64,000 bases of DNA, taken from Actinomadura citrea. Lineage in GTDB: Bacteria > Actinomycetota > Actinomycetes > Streptosporangiales > Streptosporangiaceae. Position 1 is the stretch's first letter. Each line of letters starts with the position of its first letter. Both the position numbers and the translations under genes were made by a program. Below are positions 1 to 8,123 of the stretch, piece after piece. Under the pieces are notes generated by a model. It was not told where the DNA came from. It did no database searches and saw nothing but the letters and a program-made list of their open reading frames with translations. The stretch covers positions 2,542,001 to 2,606,000 of the forward strand of contig NZ_JACCBT010000001.1 of assembly GCF_013409045.1 (NCBI RefSeq). Reading direction: 5' to 3'.

Positions 1-771
1 CGCCCCATCATGTTCGCCTCCACGGGCGAGAAGCTCGAGGACTTCAGCGTCTTCCACCCGGACCGCATGGCGGGCCGGATCCTCGACATGGGCGACATCC
101 TCACCCTGATCGAGCAGGCCGAGCAGGCGTTCGACGCCGAGCAGGCCGAGAAGATGTCGAGCAAGTTCGCCTCGGGCGAGGACTTCACCCTCGAGGACTT
201 CCTCGAGCAGATGATGATGATCCGCAAGCTCGGCCCGATCGGGAACCTGCTCGGGATGATGCCGGGCATGGGCCAGGTCCGCGACCAGATCAGCCAGATC
301 GACGACCGGGACCTGGACCGCATCGCCGCGATCATCCGCTCGATGACCCCGCAGGAGCGCTCCCAGCCGAAGATCATCAACGGCTCGCGGCGGGCCCGCA
401 TCGCCAAAGGCTCCGGCGTCGGCGTCGGCGAGGTCAGCAGCCTGGTCACCCGGTTCTTCGACGCGCAGAAGATGATGCGCCAGATGGCCGGCGGCATGGG
501 CCTGCCCGGCATGCCCGGCGGCCGCCGCAAGGCGACCAAGGCGGCGAAGGCCGCCAAGAACAAGAAGGGCAAGCAGCGCAGCGGCGACCCCCGCAAGCGC
601 GCCGCGGGCAAGCCCGCCCAGGAGCAGGCCCCCGCGGACCAGGGCATGCCGAAGGGGCTCCCGCCCGGTCTCGGTGGCGGCACCCTCCCGCCCGGCCTTG
701 GCGGCGGCCAGCTCCCGCCCGGCTTCCAGATGCCCGACCTGAACAAACTCCAGAACCGCAAGAAGAAGTAA
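1..771 (+). CDS. ffh: Signal recognition particle protein Ffh, C-terminal part (5' end outside window)
   Basis: Ffh is the SRP GTPase that binds signal sequences and 4.5S RNA. Only the end of the G domain (TGEKLEDF then FHPDRMA) and the methionine-rich M domain are present. The M domain shows EQMMMIRKLGP, LLGMMPGM and RSMTPQERSQP followed by the RNA-binding SRRARIAKGSG helix. The C-terminus carries a basic Lys/Arg tail and a short repeat of LPPGLGGG type, an extension beyond the conserved M domain that is common in actinomycetes. The gene opens the SRP/rpsP/trmD backbone. Translation from base 1 is in frame without an in-window start, so the CDS is 5'-partial. Confidence 0.97.
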   Translation, partial: RPIMFASTGEKLEDFSVFHPDRMAGRILDMGDILTLIEQAEQAFDAEQAEKMSSKFASGEDFTLEDFLEQMMMIRKLGPIGNLLGMMPGMGQVRDQISQIDDRDLDRIAAIIRSMTPQERSQPKIINGSRRARIAKGSGVGVGEVSSLVTRFFDAQKMMRQMAGGMGLPGMPGGRRKATKAAKAAKNKKGKQRSGDPRKRAAGKPAQEQAPADQGMPKGLPPGLGGGTLPPGLGGGQLPPGFQMPDLNKLQNRKKK

Positions 772-784
772 CCCGCCCAACGCA

Positions 785-829
785 CCCCCGCCGCATGACC
801 CAGGCACAGCCCGGTTCATGCGGCGGGGG
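785..829 (+). terminator. Hairpin terminator after ffh
   Basis: A perfect 14-bp inverted repeat (CCCCCGCCGCATGA at 785-798 and its complement at 816-829) with a 17-nt loop starts 13 bases after the ffh stop. No clear U-tract follows, as is usual for high-GC actinobacterial intrinsic terminators. Confidence 0.65.
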
Positions 830-1141
830 CCTGGGGCAGCCAGGCCCCCCGGCGCGGGTCGGGTGGAGTGCGGGGCAGGGAACACATGGGTGGGCGCAGC
901 TCGGCGGCCGTGGGGCTTGTCCCGGGTGCTCGCCGACGTGCGCGGCCTCGCCCCCGCACCGTCCCGGCGCTGCGGCTGCGCAGGTCTCGCGGACCCCACA
1001 TGGCGCTTCTGGGCTCGTAAGTTGTGCTGGATGCGTCGATCTGCCGCGTCTGCCGCCGGTCACCTGGTGGCGGTCATCGAGGTGGTGCGGCCTGCGGAGG
1101 CCTGAGGGTCGGGGCTGAGGGGCGACACCCGGGCGATGCGA
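830..1141. other. Gene-free stretch between ffh terminator and rpsP promoter
   Basis: I find no coding pattern with a ribosome site, no RNA gene and no repeat here. Open frames on both strands lack recognisable protein features and are judged spurious. Confidence 0.5.
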
Positions 1142-1172
1142 TTGCGCTTTCGCGGCGAACGTCTGGCACAAT
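1142..1172 (+). promoter_or_regulatory. Putative rpsP operon promoter
   Basis: A -10-like CACAAT (1167-1172) lies within TCTGGCACAATGG and a TTGCGC (1142-1147) lies 19 bases upstream. If transcription starts near 1180, the rpsP leader is about 130 nt. The -10 is the better supported half; the -35 match and spacing are weak. Confidence 0.45.
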
Positions 1173-1310
1173 GGCAGGCTGGAAACCCGGAATCGCGAGG
1201 CGCCCTCTCTCGTCCTGCGCGACCGGAGTCCATCGGGCGGCCGTGAGCCGGTGTTCCCCACCTGGTGCGGGCCCGCCCATCCAGTGATGAAGTTGGAGTA
1301 CACCACACCC

Positions 1311-1760
1311 GTGGCAGTCAAGATCAAGCTCAAGCGTCTGGGGAAGATCCGGAACCCGCAGTACCGGATCGTCGTCGCCGATGCCCGCACCAAGCGGGAC
1401 GGGCGGGCCATCGAGGAGATCGGGCTCTACCAGCCCAAGCAGGAGCCCTCGCTCATCAAGATCGACTCTGAGCGTGCGCAGTACTGGCTGGGCGTCGGCG
1501 CGCAGCCGACCGAGCCCGTGCTCAACCTGCTGAAGATCACCGGCGACTGGCAGAAGTTCAAGGGCGAGCCGGGTGCCGAGGGCACCCTCAAGGTCGCCGA
1601 GCCGAAGGCCGACAAGAAGGTCGCGTTCGAGGCCGCCGTCAAGGAGTCGCTGGGCGACGACGCGGCCGCCGGCACCGCGAGCCGGGGCAAGAAGAAGGCC
1701 GAGCCGAAGAAGACCGAGGCGAAGGCCACCGAGACCGACGAAGCCAAGAGCGAGGGCTGA
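1311..1760 (+). CDS. rpsP: 30S ribosomal protein S16
   Basis: Small-subunit protein S16, needed for assembly of the 5' domain of 16S rRNA. The protein begins [20 protein letters not shown] and continues with the typical [18 protein letters not shown] block. I chose GTG 1311 because the conserved N-terminus starts there and a GGAG lies at 1295-1298; upstream in-frame starts would add non-conserved residues. At 149 aa it is longer than E. coli S16 (82 aa) owing to a Lys/Glu/Ala-rich tail from about residue 90, a normal actinobacterial feature. It is the first gene of the rpsP-khpA-rimM-trmD run. Confidence 0.96.
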   Translation: MAVKIKLKRLGKIRNPQYRIVVADARTKRDGRAIEEIGLYQPKQEPSLIKIDSERAQYWLGVGAQPTEPVLNLLKITGDWQKFKGEPGAEGTLKVAEPKADKKVAFEAAVKESLGDDAAAGTASRGKKKAEPKKTEAKATETDEAKSEG

Positions 1761-1761
1761 C

Positions 1762-2004
1762 GTGCTCGAAGAAGCGCTCGAGCACCTGGTCCGCGGGATC
1801 GTCGAGAACCCGGACGACGTCCGGGTTCGCGCCCGCAGGATCAGGGGCGGCCGGGTCCTGGAGGTGCGCGTGCACCCCGAGGACCTCGGGAAGGTCATCG
1901 GCCGAAGCGGTCGCACCGCCAAGGCCCTGCGCACGGTGATCAGCGCCCTCTCCGGAGGCCGCTACGTGCGCGTCGACCTGCTCGACGTCAACGAGGTCCG
2001 CTGA
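1762..2004 (+). CDS. khpA: KH-domain RNA-binding protein KhpA
   Basis: An 80-aa single KH-domain protein (YlqC/KhpA family). The nucleic-acid-binding GxxG loop is visible as VIGRSGRTAKALR, flanked by the VRVHPEDLGK strand. KhpA proteins bind many RNAs, usually with KhpB. GTG 1762 follows the rpsP stop by one base, so translation is probably coupled. Placement between rpsP and rimM is the conserved Gram-positive arrangement and supports a role in ribosome biogenesis. Confidence 0.92.
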   Translation: MLEEALEHLVRGIVENPDDVRVRARRIRGGRVLEVRVHPEDLGKVIGRSGRTAKALRTVISALSGGRYVRVDLLDVNEVR

Positions 2005-2015
2005 GTGGCGTCCCG

Positions 2016-2528
2016 ATGAGCGAACCGCTCGTGGTGGGACGGATCGGACGGCCGCACGGGATTCGCGGCGAGGTCACCGTCGACGTCCGCACGGACGAGC
2101 CGGAGTCACGGTTCGTCCCGGGCACGGCGATCGCCACCGATCCCGTCACCGCCGGTCCGCTCACCATCGAGCGGAAACGCTGGCATTCGGGACGCCTGCT
2201 CGTGCGCTTCGCCGGGATCGACGATCGCGACGCCGCGGAGGAACTGCGCGGCACGTGGCTCGTCGTCGATCCCGGTGACATCCCCCCGTCCGCCGACCCG
2301 GACGACTTCCACGACCAGGAACTGCTCGGACTCGCCGTGGTCACCACGGACGGGGCCGAGGTGGGCCGGGTCGCGGACGTCCTGCACCACGGCCAGGATC
2401 TCCTGGTCGTGCGCGGGGCCGGGGGCGAGAAGCTGGTCCCCTTCGTGGCCGCGCTCGTCCCCGAGGTGGACGTTCCCGGGGGGCGGCTCGTCATCGACCC
2501 GCCCCCCGGTCTGCTCGACGAATCATGA
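2016..2528 (+). CDS. rimM: Ribosome maturation factor RimM
   Basis: RimM assists 30S head assembly and binds S19. The 170-aa protein has the N-terminal RimM beta-barrel ([17 protein letters not shown], with the hallmark GxHGxxGE) and a C-terminal PRC-barrel domain ([23 protein letters not shown], then [14 protein letters not shown]). ATG 2016 puts the conserved motif at residue 6 onward. Its stop overlaps the trmD start by four bases (ATGA), so the two are translationally coupled. Confidence 0.95.
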   Translation: MSEPLVVGRIGRPHGIRGEVTVDVRTDEPESRFVPGTAIATDPVTAGPLTIERKRWHSGRLLVRFAGIDDRDAAEELRGTWLVVDPGDIPPSADPDDFHDQELLGLAVVTTDGAEVGRVADVLHHGQDLLVVRGAGGEKLVPFVAALVPEVDVPGGRLVIDPPPGLLDES

Positions 2529-3643
2529 GACTCGACATAGTCACGATCTTCCCCGAGTACTTCGCCCCTCTGGACATCTCGCTCCTGGGCAAGGCCCGGC
2601 GCGCCGGACTGCTGGACGTCCGCGTCCACGACCTGCGCGAATGGACCCACGACCGGCACCGCACCGTCGATGACACCCCCTACGGCGGCGGCCCCGGCAT
2701 GGTCATGAAACCCGACCCCTGGGGCGAGGCCCTCGACACCCTGGTGCCCCCCTTCCCCGGCACCCAGCCCGTGACGAGCCCGCCCCCGTCGGACAGAGGC
2801 CCTTCCCTCTCGCCGGACAGAGGCCCTTCCCCCTCGCCGGGCGGCGGCTCTTCCGCCCCGCCGGGCGGCGGCCCTTCCATCCCGCCGGGCGGCGGTTCTT
2901 CCCTCTCGCCGGGCGGCGACCCTTCCCCTTCGGCGGGCGGCGGTGCTTCCATCCCGCCGGGCGGCGGCCCTTCCGCCCCGCCCGTCCTTGGCGAGACGTC
3001 GTCCCTGGCCCCGTCCGGCCTGGAATCAGCCGGTGAGCCGGGGGCCGAGGCGTCCGGCAGAGGGGCATCCGCCGCCGAGGTGGCCCCCGGGATGGTGCCG
3101 CGGTTGATCATTCCGACACCGAGCGGGCGGCCGTTCACACAGGCGGACGCGGTGCGGTACGCGGCGGAGCCGTGGCTGATCTTCGCCTGCGGACGCTACG
3201 AGGGCATCGACTCCCGCGTCGCCGAGGAGGCCCGTACCCGGATGCCGGTGGACGAGGTCAGCCTCGGCGACTTCGTCCTCGCCGGCGGGGAGGTCGCCGT
3301 CCTCGTCATGGTGGAGGCGATCGGCCGCCTTCTGCCGGGCGTCCTCGGCAACGCGGACTCGGTCGCCGACGACTCCTTCGCCCCGGGCGCGATGGAGTCG
3401 CTCGTGGAAGGCCCCGTCTACACCAAGCCTCCTGTCTGGCGCGAGCGGCCTGTTCCGGACATTCTTCTTTCGGGACACCATGGCGCGATCGCCCGGTGGC
3501 GGCGCGACGAGGCGCTGCGCCGGACGGCCCGGCACCGCCCCGAACTGCTCTCCCGCCTCGCGCCGGAGGCCCTCGACAAGCACGACCGCGACGTGCTGCG
3601 CGAGGCCGGTTTTCCGGTTGACGGCGAAGATATGGCAGACTAA
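2525..3643 (+). CDS. trmD: tRNA (guanine-N1-)-methyltransferase TrmD with a repeat-rich insertion
   Basis: TrmD makes m1G37 in tRNAs, preventing frameshifts. The N-terminal half has [19 protein letters not shown] and the trefoil-knot core has [24 protein letters not shown] and PGVLGNADS. At 372 aa it is roughly 100 residues longer than usual. The excess is one block at about residues 78-190, between the helix ending DTLVPP and the strand [11 protein letters not shown]. This block contains eight 8-residue Pro/Gly/Ser repeats (2786-2977) and an Ala/Glu/Pro stretch. It interrupts no visible catalytic motif, so activity is probably kept with a flexible loop. The gene overlaps rimM by 4 bp. Confidence 0.95.
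   Translation: MRLDIVTIFPEYFAPLDISLLGKARRAGLLDVRVHDLREWTHDRHRTVDDTPYGGGPGMVMKPDPWGEALDTLVPPFPGTQPVTSPPPSDRGPSLSPDRGPSPSPGGGSSAPPGGGPSIPPGGGSSLSPGGDPSPSAGGGASIPPGGGPSAPPVLGETSSLAPSGLESAGEPGAEASGRGASAAEVAPGMVPRLIIPTPSGRPFTQADAVRYAAEPWLIFACGRYEGIDSRVAEEARTRMPVDEVSLGDFVLAGGEVAVLVMVEAIGRLLPGVLGNADSVADDSFAPGAMESLVEGPVYTKPPVWRERPVPDILLSGHHGAIARWRRDEALRRTARHRPELLSRLAPEALDKHDRDVLREAGFPVDGEDMAD
2786..2977 (+). repeat. Eight 24-bp tandem repeats inside trmD
   Basis: Eight imperfect in-frame copies of a 24-bp unit, consensus roughly CCGCCGGGCGGCGGCCCTTCC plus one codon, encode PPGGGPSx/SPDRGPSx octapeptides. The period is exact, so copy-number change would keep the reading frame. Confidence 0.9.
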
Positions 3644-3761
3644 AGCGTCCGTGCGTCTTGACCGCACGGCACCCCAAGACCACTTTCCGCGGCGCGACGC
3701 CCCCACGCAGGACCCACCGGGGCCTCTCGACGCCCGCGTTCGACCACGAGGAAACGCTGCG

Positions 3762-4112
3762 ATGCACACCCTGATCCAGGAGATCGAGAAGGCCGCGATG
3801 CGCGCCGACGTCCCGGACTTCCGTCCGGGCGACACGCTGAAGGTGCACGTGCGCGTCACCGAGGGCAACCGGAGCCGTATCCAGGTCTTCCAGGGCGTGG
3901 TGATCCGGCGGCAGGGCGGCGGCGCCCGCGAGACCTTCACCGTCCGGAAGGTCAGCTACAGCGTCGGCGTCGAGCGGACGTTCCCGATCAACAGCCCCTC
4001 CATCGACAAGATCGAGGTCGTCACCCGCGGCGACGTCCGCCGCGCCAAGCTCTACTACCTGCGCAACCTGCGCGGCAAGGCCGCGCGCATCAAGGAGAAG
4101 CGCGACCACTGA
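3762..4112 (+). CDS. rplS: 50S ribosomal protein L19
   Basis: L19 sits at the 30S-50S interface. The 116-aa protein shows [29 protein letters not shown], the [17 protein letters not shown] core and the basic end [20 protein letters not shown] 3762 is preceded by GAGGA (3748-3752) and gives the normal family length. It closes the rpsP-trmD-rplS run; a strong hairpin follows. Confidence 0.97.
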   Translation: MHTLIQEIEKAAMRADVPDFRPGDTLKVHVRVTEGNRSRIQVFQGVVIRRQGGGARETFTVRKVSYSVGVERTFPINSPSIDKIEVVTRGDVRRAKLYYLRNLRGKAARIKEKRDH

Positions 4113-4126
4113 GCCGATGGACCACG

Positions 4127-4160
4127 ACGCCCCGGGAACCCGCGACGGTGCCCGGGGCGT
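4127..4160 (+). terminator. Hairpin terminator after rplS
   Basis: A perfect 10-bp stem (ACGCCCCGGG at 4127-4136 with CCCGGGGCGT at 4151-4160) and 14-nt loop begins 15 bases after the rplS stop. No U-tract is present. Confidence 0.6.
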
Positions 4161-4238
4161 TGCCCGTTCTGGACGGAGATGATCGGCTTGGTCGTCGGCG
4201 ACACGCCCACGCGCGGCGTCCCATGGGCACCGCGCCGC

Positions 4239-4244
4239 TAGGCT
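4239..4244 (+). promoter_or_regulatory. Putative -10 element of a leaderless lepB transcript
   Basis: TAGGCT fits the actinobacterial TANNNT -10 pattern and ends nine bases before the lepB ATG, which has no Shine-Dalgarno sequence in front. A start at or next to the ATG would give a leaderless mRNA. No convincing -35 is visible. Confidence 0.4.
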
Positions 4245-4253
4245 TTCGCTCTG

Positions 4254-5162
4254 ATGACTGATGAGGACGATCGGAGAGACGTGCGATCCGAAGCCGAGGG
4301 CGCGGTGCCCGAAGAGAAGGAGCCCGTGGACTCGGCCGACGAGACGGCCGACGACTCCGAAGAAGACGGCAAGCGCAAGAAGAAGCAGGGCTCCTTCTGG
4401 AAAGAGCTTCCCGTCCTCATCGTGGTCGCCGTCGTGCTGGCCCTGGTCATCAAGGCGTTCGCGGTCCAGGCGTTCTACATTCCGTCCGGCTCCATGGAGA
4501 ACACCCTCCAGGTCGGCGACCGCGTCCTGGTCAACAAGATCGTCTACCACACCCGGGACATCGCCCGCGGTGACGTCATCGTCTTCAACGGCCTCGACTC
4601 CTGGGACCCCGAGGTCCAGGTCGACGAGCCCAGCAATCCCGTCTCCAAGGCCCTGCGCGCCGTAGGCACCGCCTTCGGCGTCGCGCCCAACGAGAAGGAC
4701 TACATCAAGCGCGTCATCGGCATCCCCGGCGACCACGTCAAGTGCTGCGACGCCCAGGGCCGCGTCACCGTCAACGGCGTCCCCCTGGAAGAGAAGTCCT
4801 ACATCTTCACCGACCCGATCACCCATGAGCAGAACAAGCCCTCCAACGACCCCTTCGACGTCACCGTGAAGCCGGGTCAGCTCTGGGTGATGGGCGACCA
4901 CCGCGAACTGTCCTACGACTCCCGCTCCCATCGCGGCGACCCGGGCGGCGGCACCATCCCGATCGACCGCGTCATCGGCCGCGCTTTCGTCATCGTCTGG
5001 CCTCTGGACCGCCTCGGCACTCTGCCGATCCCGGCCACCTTCAAACAACCCGCCCTGGAGAAGTCCGGCGCAGCCGCCCTCCCGGCCGCCCCCTACGCCC
5101 TGGGCATCCTCTGCACCTTGCCTCTCGCCTACCTCAGACGCCGCCGCCACTACAAAACCTGA
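4254..5162 (+). CDS. lepB: Signal peptidase I
   Basis: Type I signal peptidase, which removes signal peptides from secreted proteins at the outer face of the membrane. An acidic cytoplasmic N-tail (residues 1-50) precedes a TM helix (about 52-74). The catalytic Ser80 lies in YIPSGSMENTL and the general-base Lys152 in DYIKRVIGIPGD; the GDHRELSYDSR box is at 214-224. A second hydrophobic helix near residues 278-293 followed by RRRR suggests a C-terminal anchor, as in other actinomycete SipW/LepB paralogues. Length is 302 aa. The ATG appears leaderless. Confidence 0.95.
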   Translation: MTDEDDRRDVRSEAEGAVPEEKEPVDSADETADDSEEDGKRKKKQGSFWKELPVLIVVAVVLALVIKAFAVQAFYIPSGSMENTLQVGDRVLVNKIVYHTRDIARGDVIVFNGLDSWDPEVQVDEPSNPVSKALRAVGTAFGVAPNEKDYIKRVIGIPGDHVKCCDAQGRVTVNGVPLEEKSYIFTDPITHEQNKPSNDPFDVTVKPGQLWVMGDHRELSYDSRSHRGDPGGGTIPIDRVIGRAFVIVWPLDRLGTLPIPATFKQPALEKSGAAALPAAPYALGILCTLPLAYLRRRRHYKT

Positions 5163-5569
5163 CCACGCGAACCGACCGAACCGGCGGCGGCCCGACCGCT
5201 CCGGGTTCTGAAGCCGCGCGCGTGATCGGCCGTGCCGATGAACTCCGTCCAGGATCCCTTGGTCCTTCGCCGCCCCCGCCCTCCTCAACCGGCCCACGTA
5301 AAGGCAGGCCGGCCGGAGGCACGAGGGCCGGTGGCGTGGAGAGCCTGCCGGCGGTCGCCGCCGTGGCCGCGCCGCCAGAGTTCTGCTGTCGGCGCTGAGT
5401 GCGCTGGTGCTCGGCTCGTCGAGGGCGATTGGTCGCGGGGTGGGGGCGGTGTGGTCCTGGAGGGCGAACAGGACCTGTGGGCCGCTTTCTGGCTTGGGTG
5501 GTTTTCGGTGTGGTGCGGCATACGGCAGTAAGCGTGGCGTTCGGGGAGCGGCCGGGGCTCGCTGGGACG
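5163..5569. other. Gene-free stretch between lepB and rnhB
   Basis: About 400 bases without a supported gene. Open frames exist on both strands but encode Pro/Arg-rich sequence without motifs or ribosome sites. A -10-like element for rnhB lies at its right edge. Confidence 0.45.
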
Positions 5570-5575
5570 TACGCT
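5570..5575 (+). promoter_or_regulatory. Putative -10 element of a leaderless rnhB transcript
   Basis: TACGCT fits TANNNT and ends seven bases before the rnhB ATG at 5583, which lacks a Shine-Dalgarno sequence. The arrangement mirrors that at lepB. Confidence 0.35.
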
Positions 5576-5582
5576 GCGGAGC

Positions 5583-6308
5583 ATGAACGGTCGTCCACTC
5601 CGTTTCACACCGCGCCGGGACGCAGGACTGTTCGCGTACGAGCGGGCTCTCGGCCACGCGGGTTTCAGCCCCGTCGCCGGCGTCGACGAGGCGGGGCGGG
5701 GAGCCTGTGCGGGGCCGATGGTCGTCGGCGCGGTGATCCTCCAGGGCGGACGAGGGAAGATCGACGGCCTCACGGATTCCAAGCTGCTCACGCCCGCGCG
5801 CCGGGAGCGGCTGTACGCGGAGATCACCGAGCGTGCCCACGCGTGGAGCGCCATCGTCATCCCGTGCCATGACATCGACCGGTTGGGGCTGCACCGGTGC
5901 AACATCACCGGAATGCGGCGGGCGCTGGCCGCCCTCGACAGGCGCCCCGCGTATGTGATCAGTGACGGGTTCCCGGTGCCGGGGCTGGACGTCCCCGGCC
6001 TCCCGATGATCAAGGGCGACCAGGTCGCGGCCTGTGTCGCCGCGGCGTCCATCATCGCGAAGGTCACCAGGGACCGGATCATGGTGGACCTCCATGAGCG
6101 GTATCCCGAGTACGGCTTCGATGTTCACAAGGGCTATGTGACCCGTGCGCACGGCAGGGCGCTCGAAGTGCACGGTCCGTGTCCTGAGCATCGGTTCTCC
6201 TACGTCAACGTCGGGCGTGCCTTGCGTAACAATGGAGATGTGGTCCTGGAGGAGGAGACCGAGGGGGAGCTCCCCGATGAGGACCGCACGGAAGGGGCAC
6301 GAGCGTGA
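5583..6308 (+). CDS. rnhB: Ribonuclease HII
   Basis: RNase HII removes ribonucleotides from DNA by cutting RNA in RNA/DNA hybrids. The active-site acidic residues are visible: Asp35-Glu36 in AGVDEAGRGACAGP, Asp128 in VISDGF and Asp146 in IKGDQVAAC. The downstream ASIIAKVTRDR helix is also typical. The 241-aa length is normal with a short acidic tail. Its stop overlaps the next GTG by four bases, so it forms a two-gene operon with the DUF2469 gene. Confidence 0.95.
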   Translation: MNGRPLRFTPRRDAGLFAYERALGHAGFSPVAGVDEAGRGACAGPMVVGAVILQGGRGKIDGLTDSKLLTPARRERLYAEITERAHAWSAIVIPCHDIDRLGLHRCNITGMRRALAALDRRPAYVISDGFPVPGLDVPGLPMIKGDQVAACVAAASIIAKVTRDRIMVDLHERYPEYGFDVHKGYVTRAHGRALEVHGPCPEHRFSYVNVGRALRNNGDVVLEEETEGELPDEDRTEGARA

Positions 6309-6619
6309 GCGCGGAGGATCTCGAGAAGTACGAGACCGAGATGGAGTTGCAGCTCTATCGCGAGTACCGCGACGTCCTCGGGCTGTTCAGCTACGTCGTC
6401 GAGACCGAGCGCCGCTTCTACCTCACGAACTCGGTCGACCTCCAGGTGCGCAGCGTCGACAACGGCGAGGTCTTCTTCGAGGTCACCATGCAGGACGCGT
6501 GGGTCTGGGACATGTACCGTCCGGCCCGCTTCGTCAAGAACGTTCGAGTCGTCACGTTCAAGGACGTCAACGTCGAGGAGCTGGCGAAGAGCGATTTCGA
6601 GCTCCCCGCCGAGGAGTAG
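6305..6619 (+). CDS. DUF2469 family protein
   Basis: A 104-aa acidic protein beginning VSAEDLEKYETEMELQLYRE, conserved next to rnhB across Actinobacteria and assigned to DUF2469. No catalytic motif or membrane segment is visible and the function is unknown. GTG 6305 overlaps the rnhB stop (GTGA). The fixed neighbourhood suggests a role tied to RNase HII or replication hygiene, which is inference only. Confidence 0.9.
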   Translation: MSAEDLEKYETEMELQLYREYRDVLGLFSYVVETERRFYLTNSVDLQVRSVDNGEVFFEVTMQDAWVWDMYRPARFVKNVRVVTFKDVNVEELAKSDFELPAEE

Positions 6620-6911
6620 TCCGCCGACATGCACGACCGCTTCCCCCTGAATCAGTGATGGCCGGGGGAGCCCCTCACGCCCCCGAGCCGATGCTTCACC
6701 GCCCGATCGCCGGTCATGCCCCCCCGATCGCCGACATGACCCCCTTGAGTGCGCCCCCCGCGGTGGTCGTCGCAGGGCGCTGACGAAACGGCAGACAACC
6801 GGTCGATCGGCGCGAGCGCCCCGTCCACGACAACGTGGCGCGGGACACTGGGCGCCGGGCGCTGATACCGGGCGCTGACACCCGATACCCAGGCTGATCA
6901 TGCGGCCACGG

Positions 6912-8123
6912 TCATGGGGGCGCCTGTGGGTGGTCGTTGCCGACGCGGGGGAGGGGCGGAGGGTCGGCCGACTGCATGGCGGGTGGGCTGTTCGTCCTGC
7001 CGGACTTCGTCAGGCGCCAGCCGGAGGGCGTGCGCTCTATGAAGCCGCCTGCGGCGAGCAGGCCGAGTTTGGCGTTGACGGTGTTCAGGTCCACGCCCGC
7101 GTTGACGGCGAGCTGGGCGGGGCCGGCGGCGCCGCGGGCAGGGAAGGCCTCCAGGACGGAGCGGGTCACCGATTCCAGGCGGTCGCGGGGCAGGACGGGG
7201 GTGGCCGGTGGCGGGGCCAGGTCGGCGCCGATGCGGCCGACGGCCTCGATGATCTCCTCGGGGCGGGTGACGAGCGTGGCGCCCTCCTCGCGGAGGAGGC
7301 GGTGGCAGCCGATCGAGGAGCGAGAGGTGATCGGGCCCGGCACGGCCATGACCACGCGGCCGAGTCTGGCCGCCCAGCCGGCGGTGTTGAGGGCGCCGCT
7401 GCGCGCCTCCGCCTCGACGATGACCGTGCCCCGGGAGAGGGCCGCGATCACCCGGTTGCGGACGAGGAAGCGGAGGCGGTGCGGGTGGGCGCCCGGCGGT
7501 GACTCGCTCACGAGGAGCGATCGCCGGGCCATCTCCGCGAAGAGCCCCTCGTTGGACGCCGGGTAGGGGACGTCCACGCCGTTCGCCAGGACCGCGACGG
7601 TCGGGCCGTCGGCGGCCAGGGAGCCGCGGTGGGCGGCCGCGTCGATGCCGAGGGCGCCGCCGGAGATCACCGTCCAGCCCTGGTCGGCGAGTTCGGAGGC
7701 GAACTCGGCGGCGGCGCGCAGGCCGTAGGGGGACGCGGCGCGGGAGCCGACGATGGCGACCGAACGCAGGCAGCTATAGCGCAGGTCGCCGGGGCCGCGC
7801 AGCCACAGGGCGTACGGGCGCCCGGCGCCGAGATCGTCGAGGGTCGTCGGCCATTCGGGCTCTCCCGGGCAGATGAGGCGGCCGCGGAACCGGGCGCAGA
7901 CGGCCATGTCCTGGTCGGGTTCCGCTGCGATGAGCCGGATCCGCCAGTTGTCGAGACGCCGAACCTCCTGGGGAGTCGCCGGCAGGCTCCGGGGGAGCCG
8001 TGTGGACCGGATGGCCTCCAGTGCGTCCTCGGGGCCGCAGTGGTCGATCATCCGGTTGAGGAAGGCGTCTCCGGGTTCCGCCACCGCGGTCAGGGTGGCG
8101 CGGGCGGTTCGCTCGTCGCTCAT
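6912..8123 (-). CDS. dprA: DNA-processing protein DprA
   Basis: DprA binds incoming single-stranded DNA and loads RecA. The Rossmann-like core shows VAIVGSRAASPYG (residues 122-134), ISGGALGIDAAAHRG (153-167) and FLVRNRVIAALS (219-230). A C-terminal winged-helix region (near residues 310-370) ends with GGFIERTPSGWRL. ATG 8123 overlaps the comM stop by four bases, so yraN, comM and dprA form one leftward operon. Natural competence is not usually shown in such bacteria; the gene may serve recombination more generally. Length is 403 aa. Confidence 0.94.
   Translation of the reverse strand: MSDERTARATLTAVAEPGDAFLNRMIDHCGPEDALEAIRSTRLPRSLPATPQEVRRLDNWRIRLIAAEPDQDMAVCARFRGRLICPGEPEWPTTLDDLGAGRPYALWLRGPGDLRYSCLRSVAIVGSRAASPYGLRAAAEFASELADQGWTVISGGALGIDAAAHRGSLAADGPTVAVLANGVDVPYPASNEGLFAEMARRSLLVSESPPGAHPHRLRFLVRNRVIAALSRGTVIVEAEARSGALNTAGWAARLGRVVMAVPGPITSRSSIGCHRLLREEGATLVTRPEEIIEAVGRIGADLAPPPATPVLPRDRLESVTRSVLEAFPARGAAGPAQLAVNAGVDLNTVNAKLGLLAAGGFIERTPSGWRLTKSGRTNSPPAMQSADPPPLPRVGNDHPQAPP

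Noticed and set aside
5232..5531. Rightward 99-codon frame between lepB and rnhB
   Set aside because: No ribosome site or conserved motif; composition typical of chance frames.
3306..6191. Very long leftward open frame antisense to trmD, rplS, lepB and rnhB
   Set aside because: It is a GC-driven shadow: the plus strand holds clear conserved genes and the antisense product has no motif.
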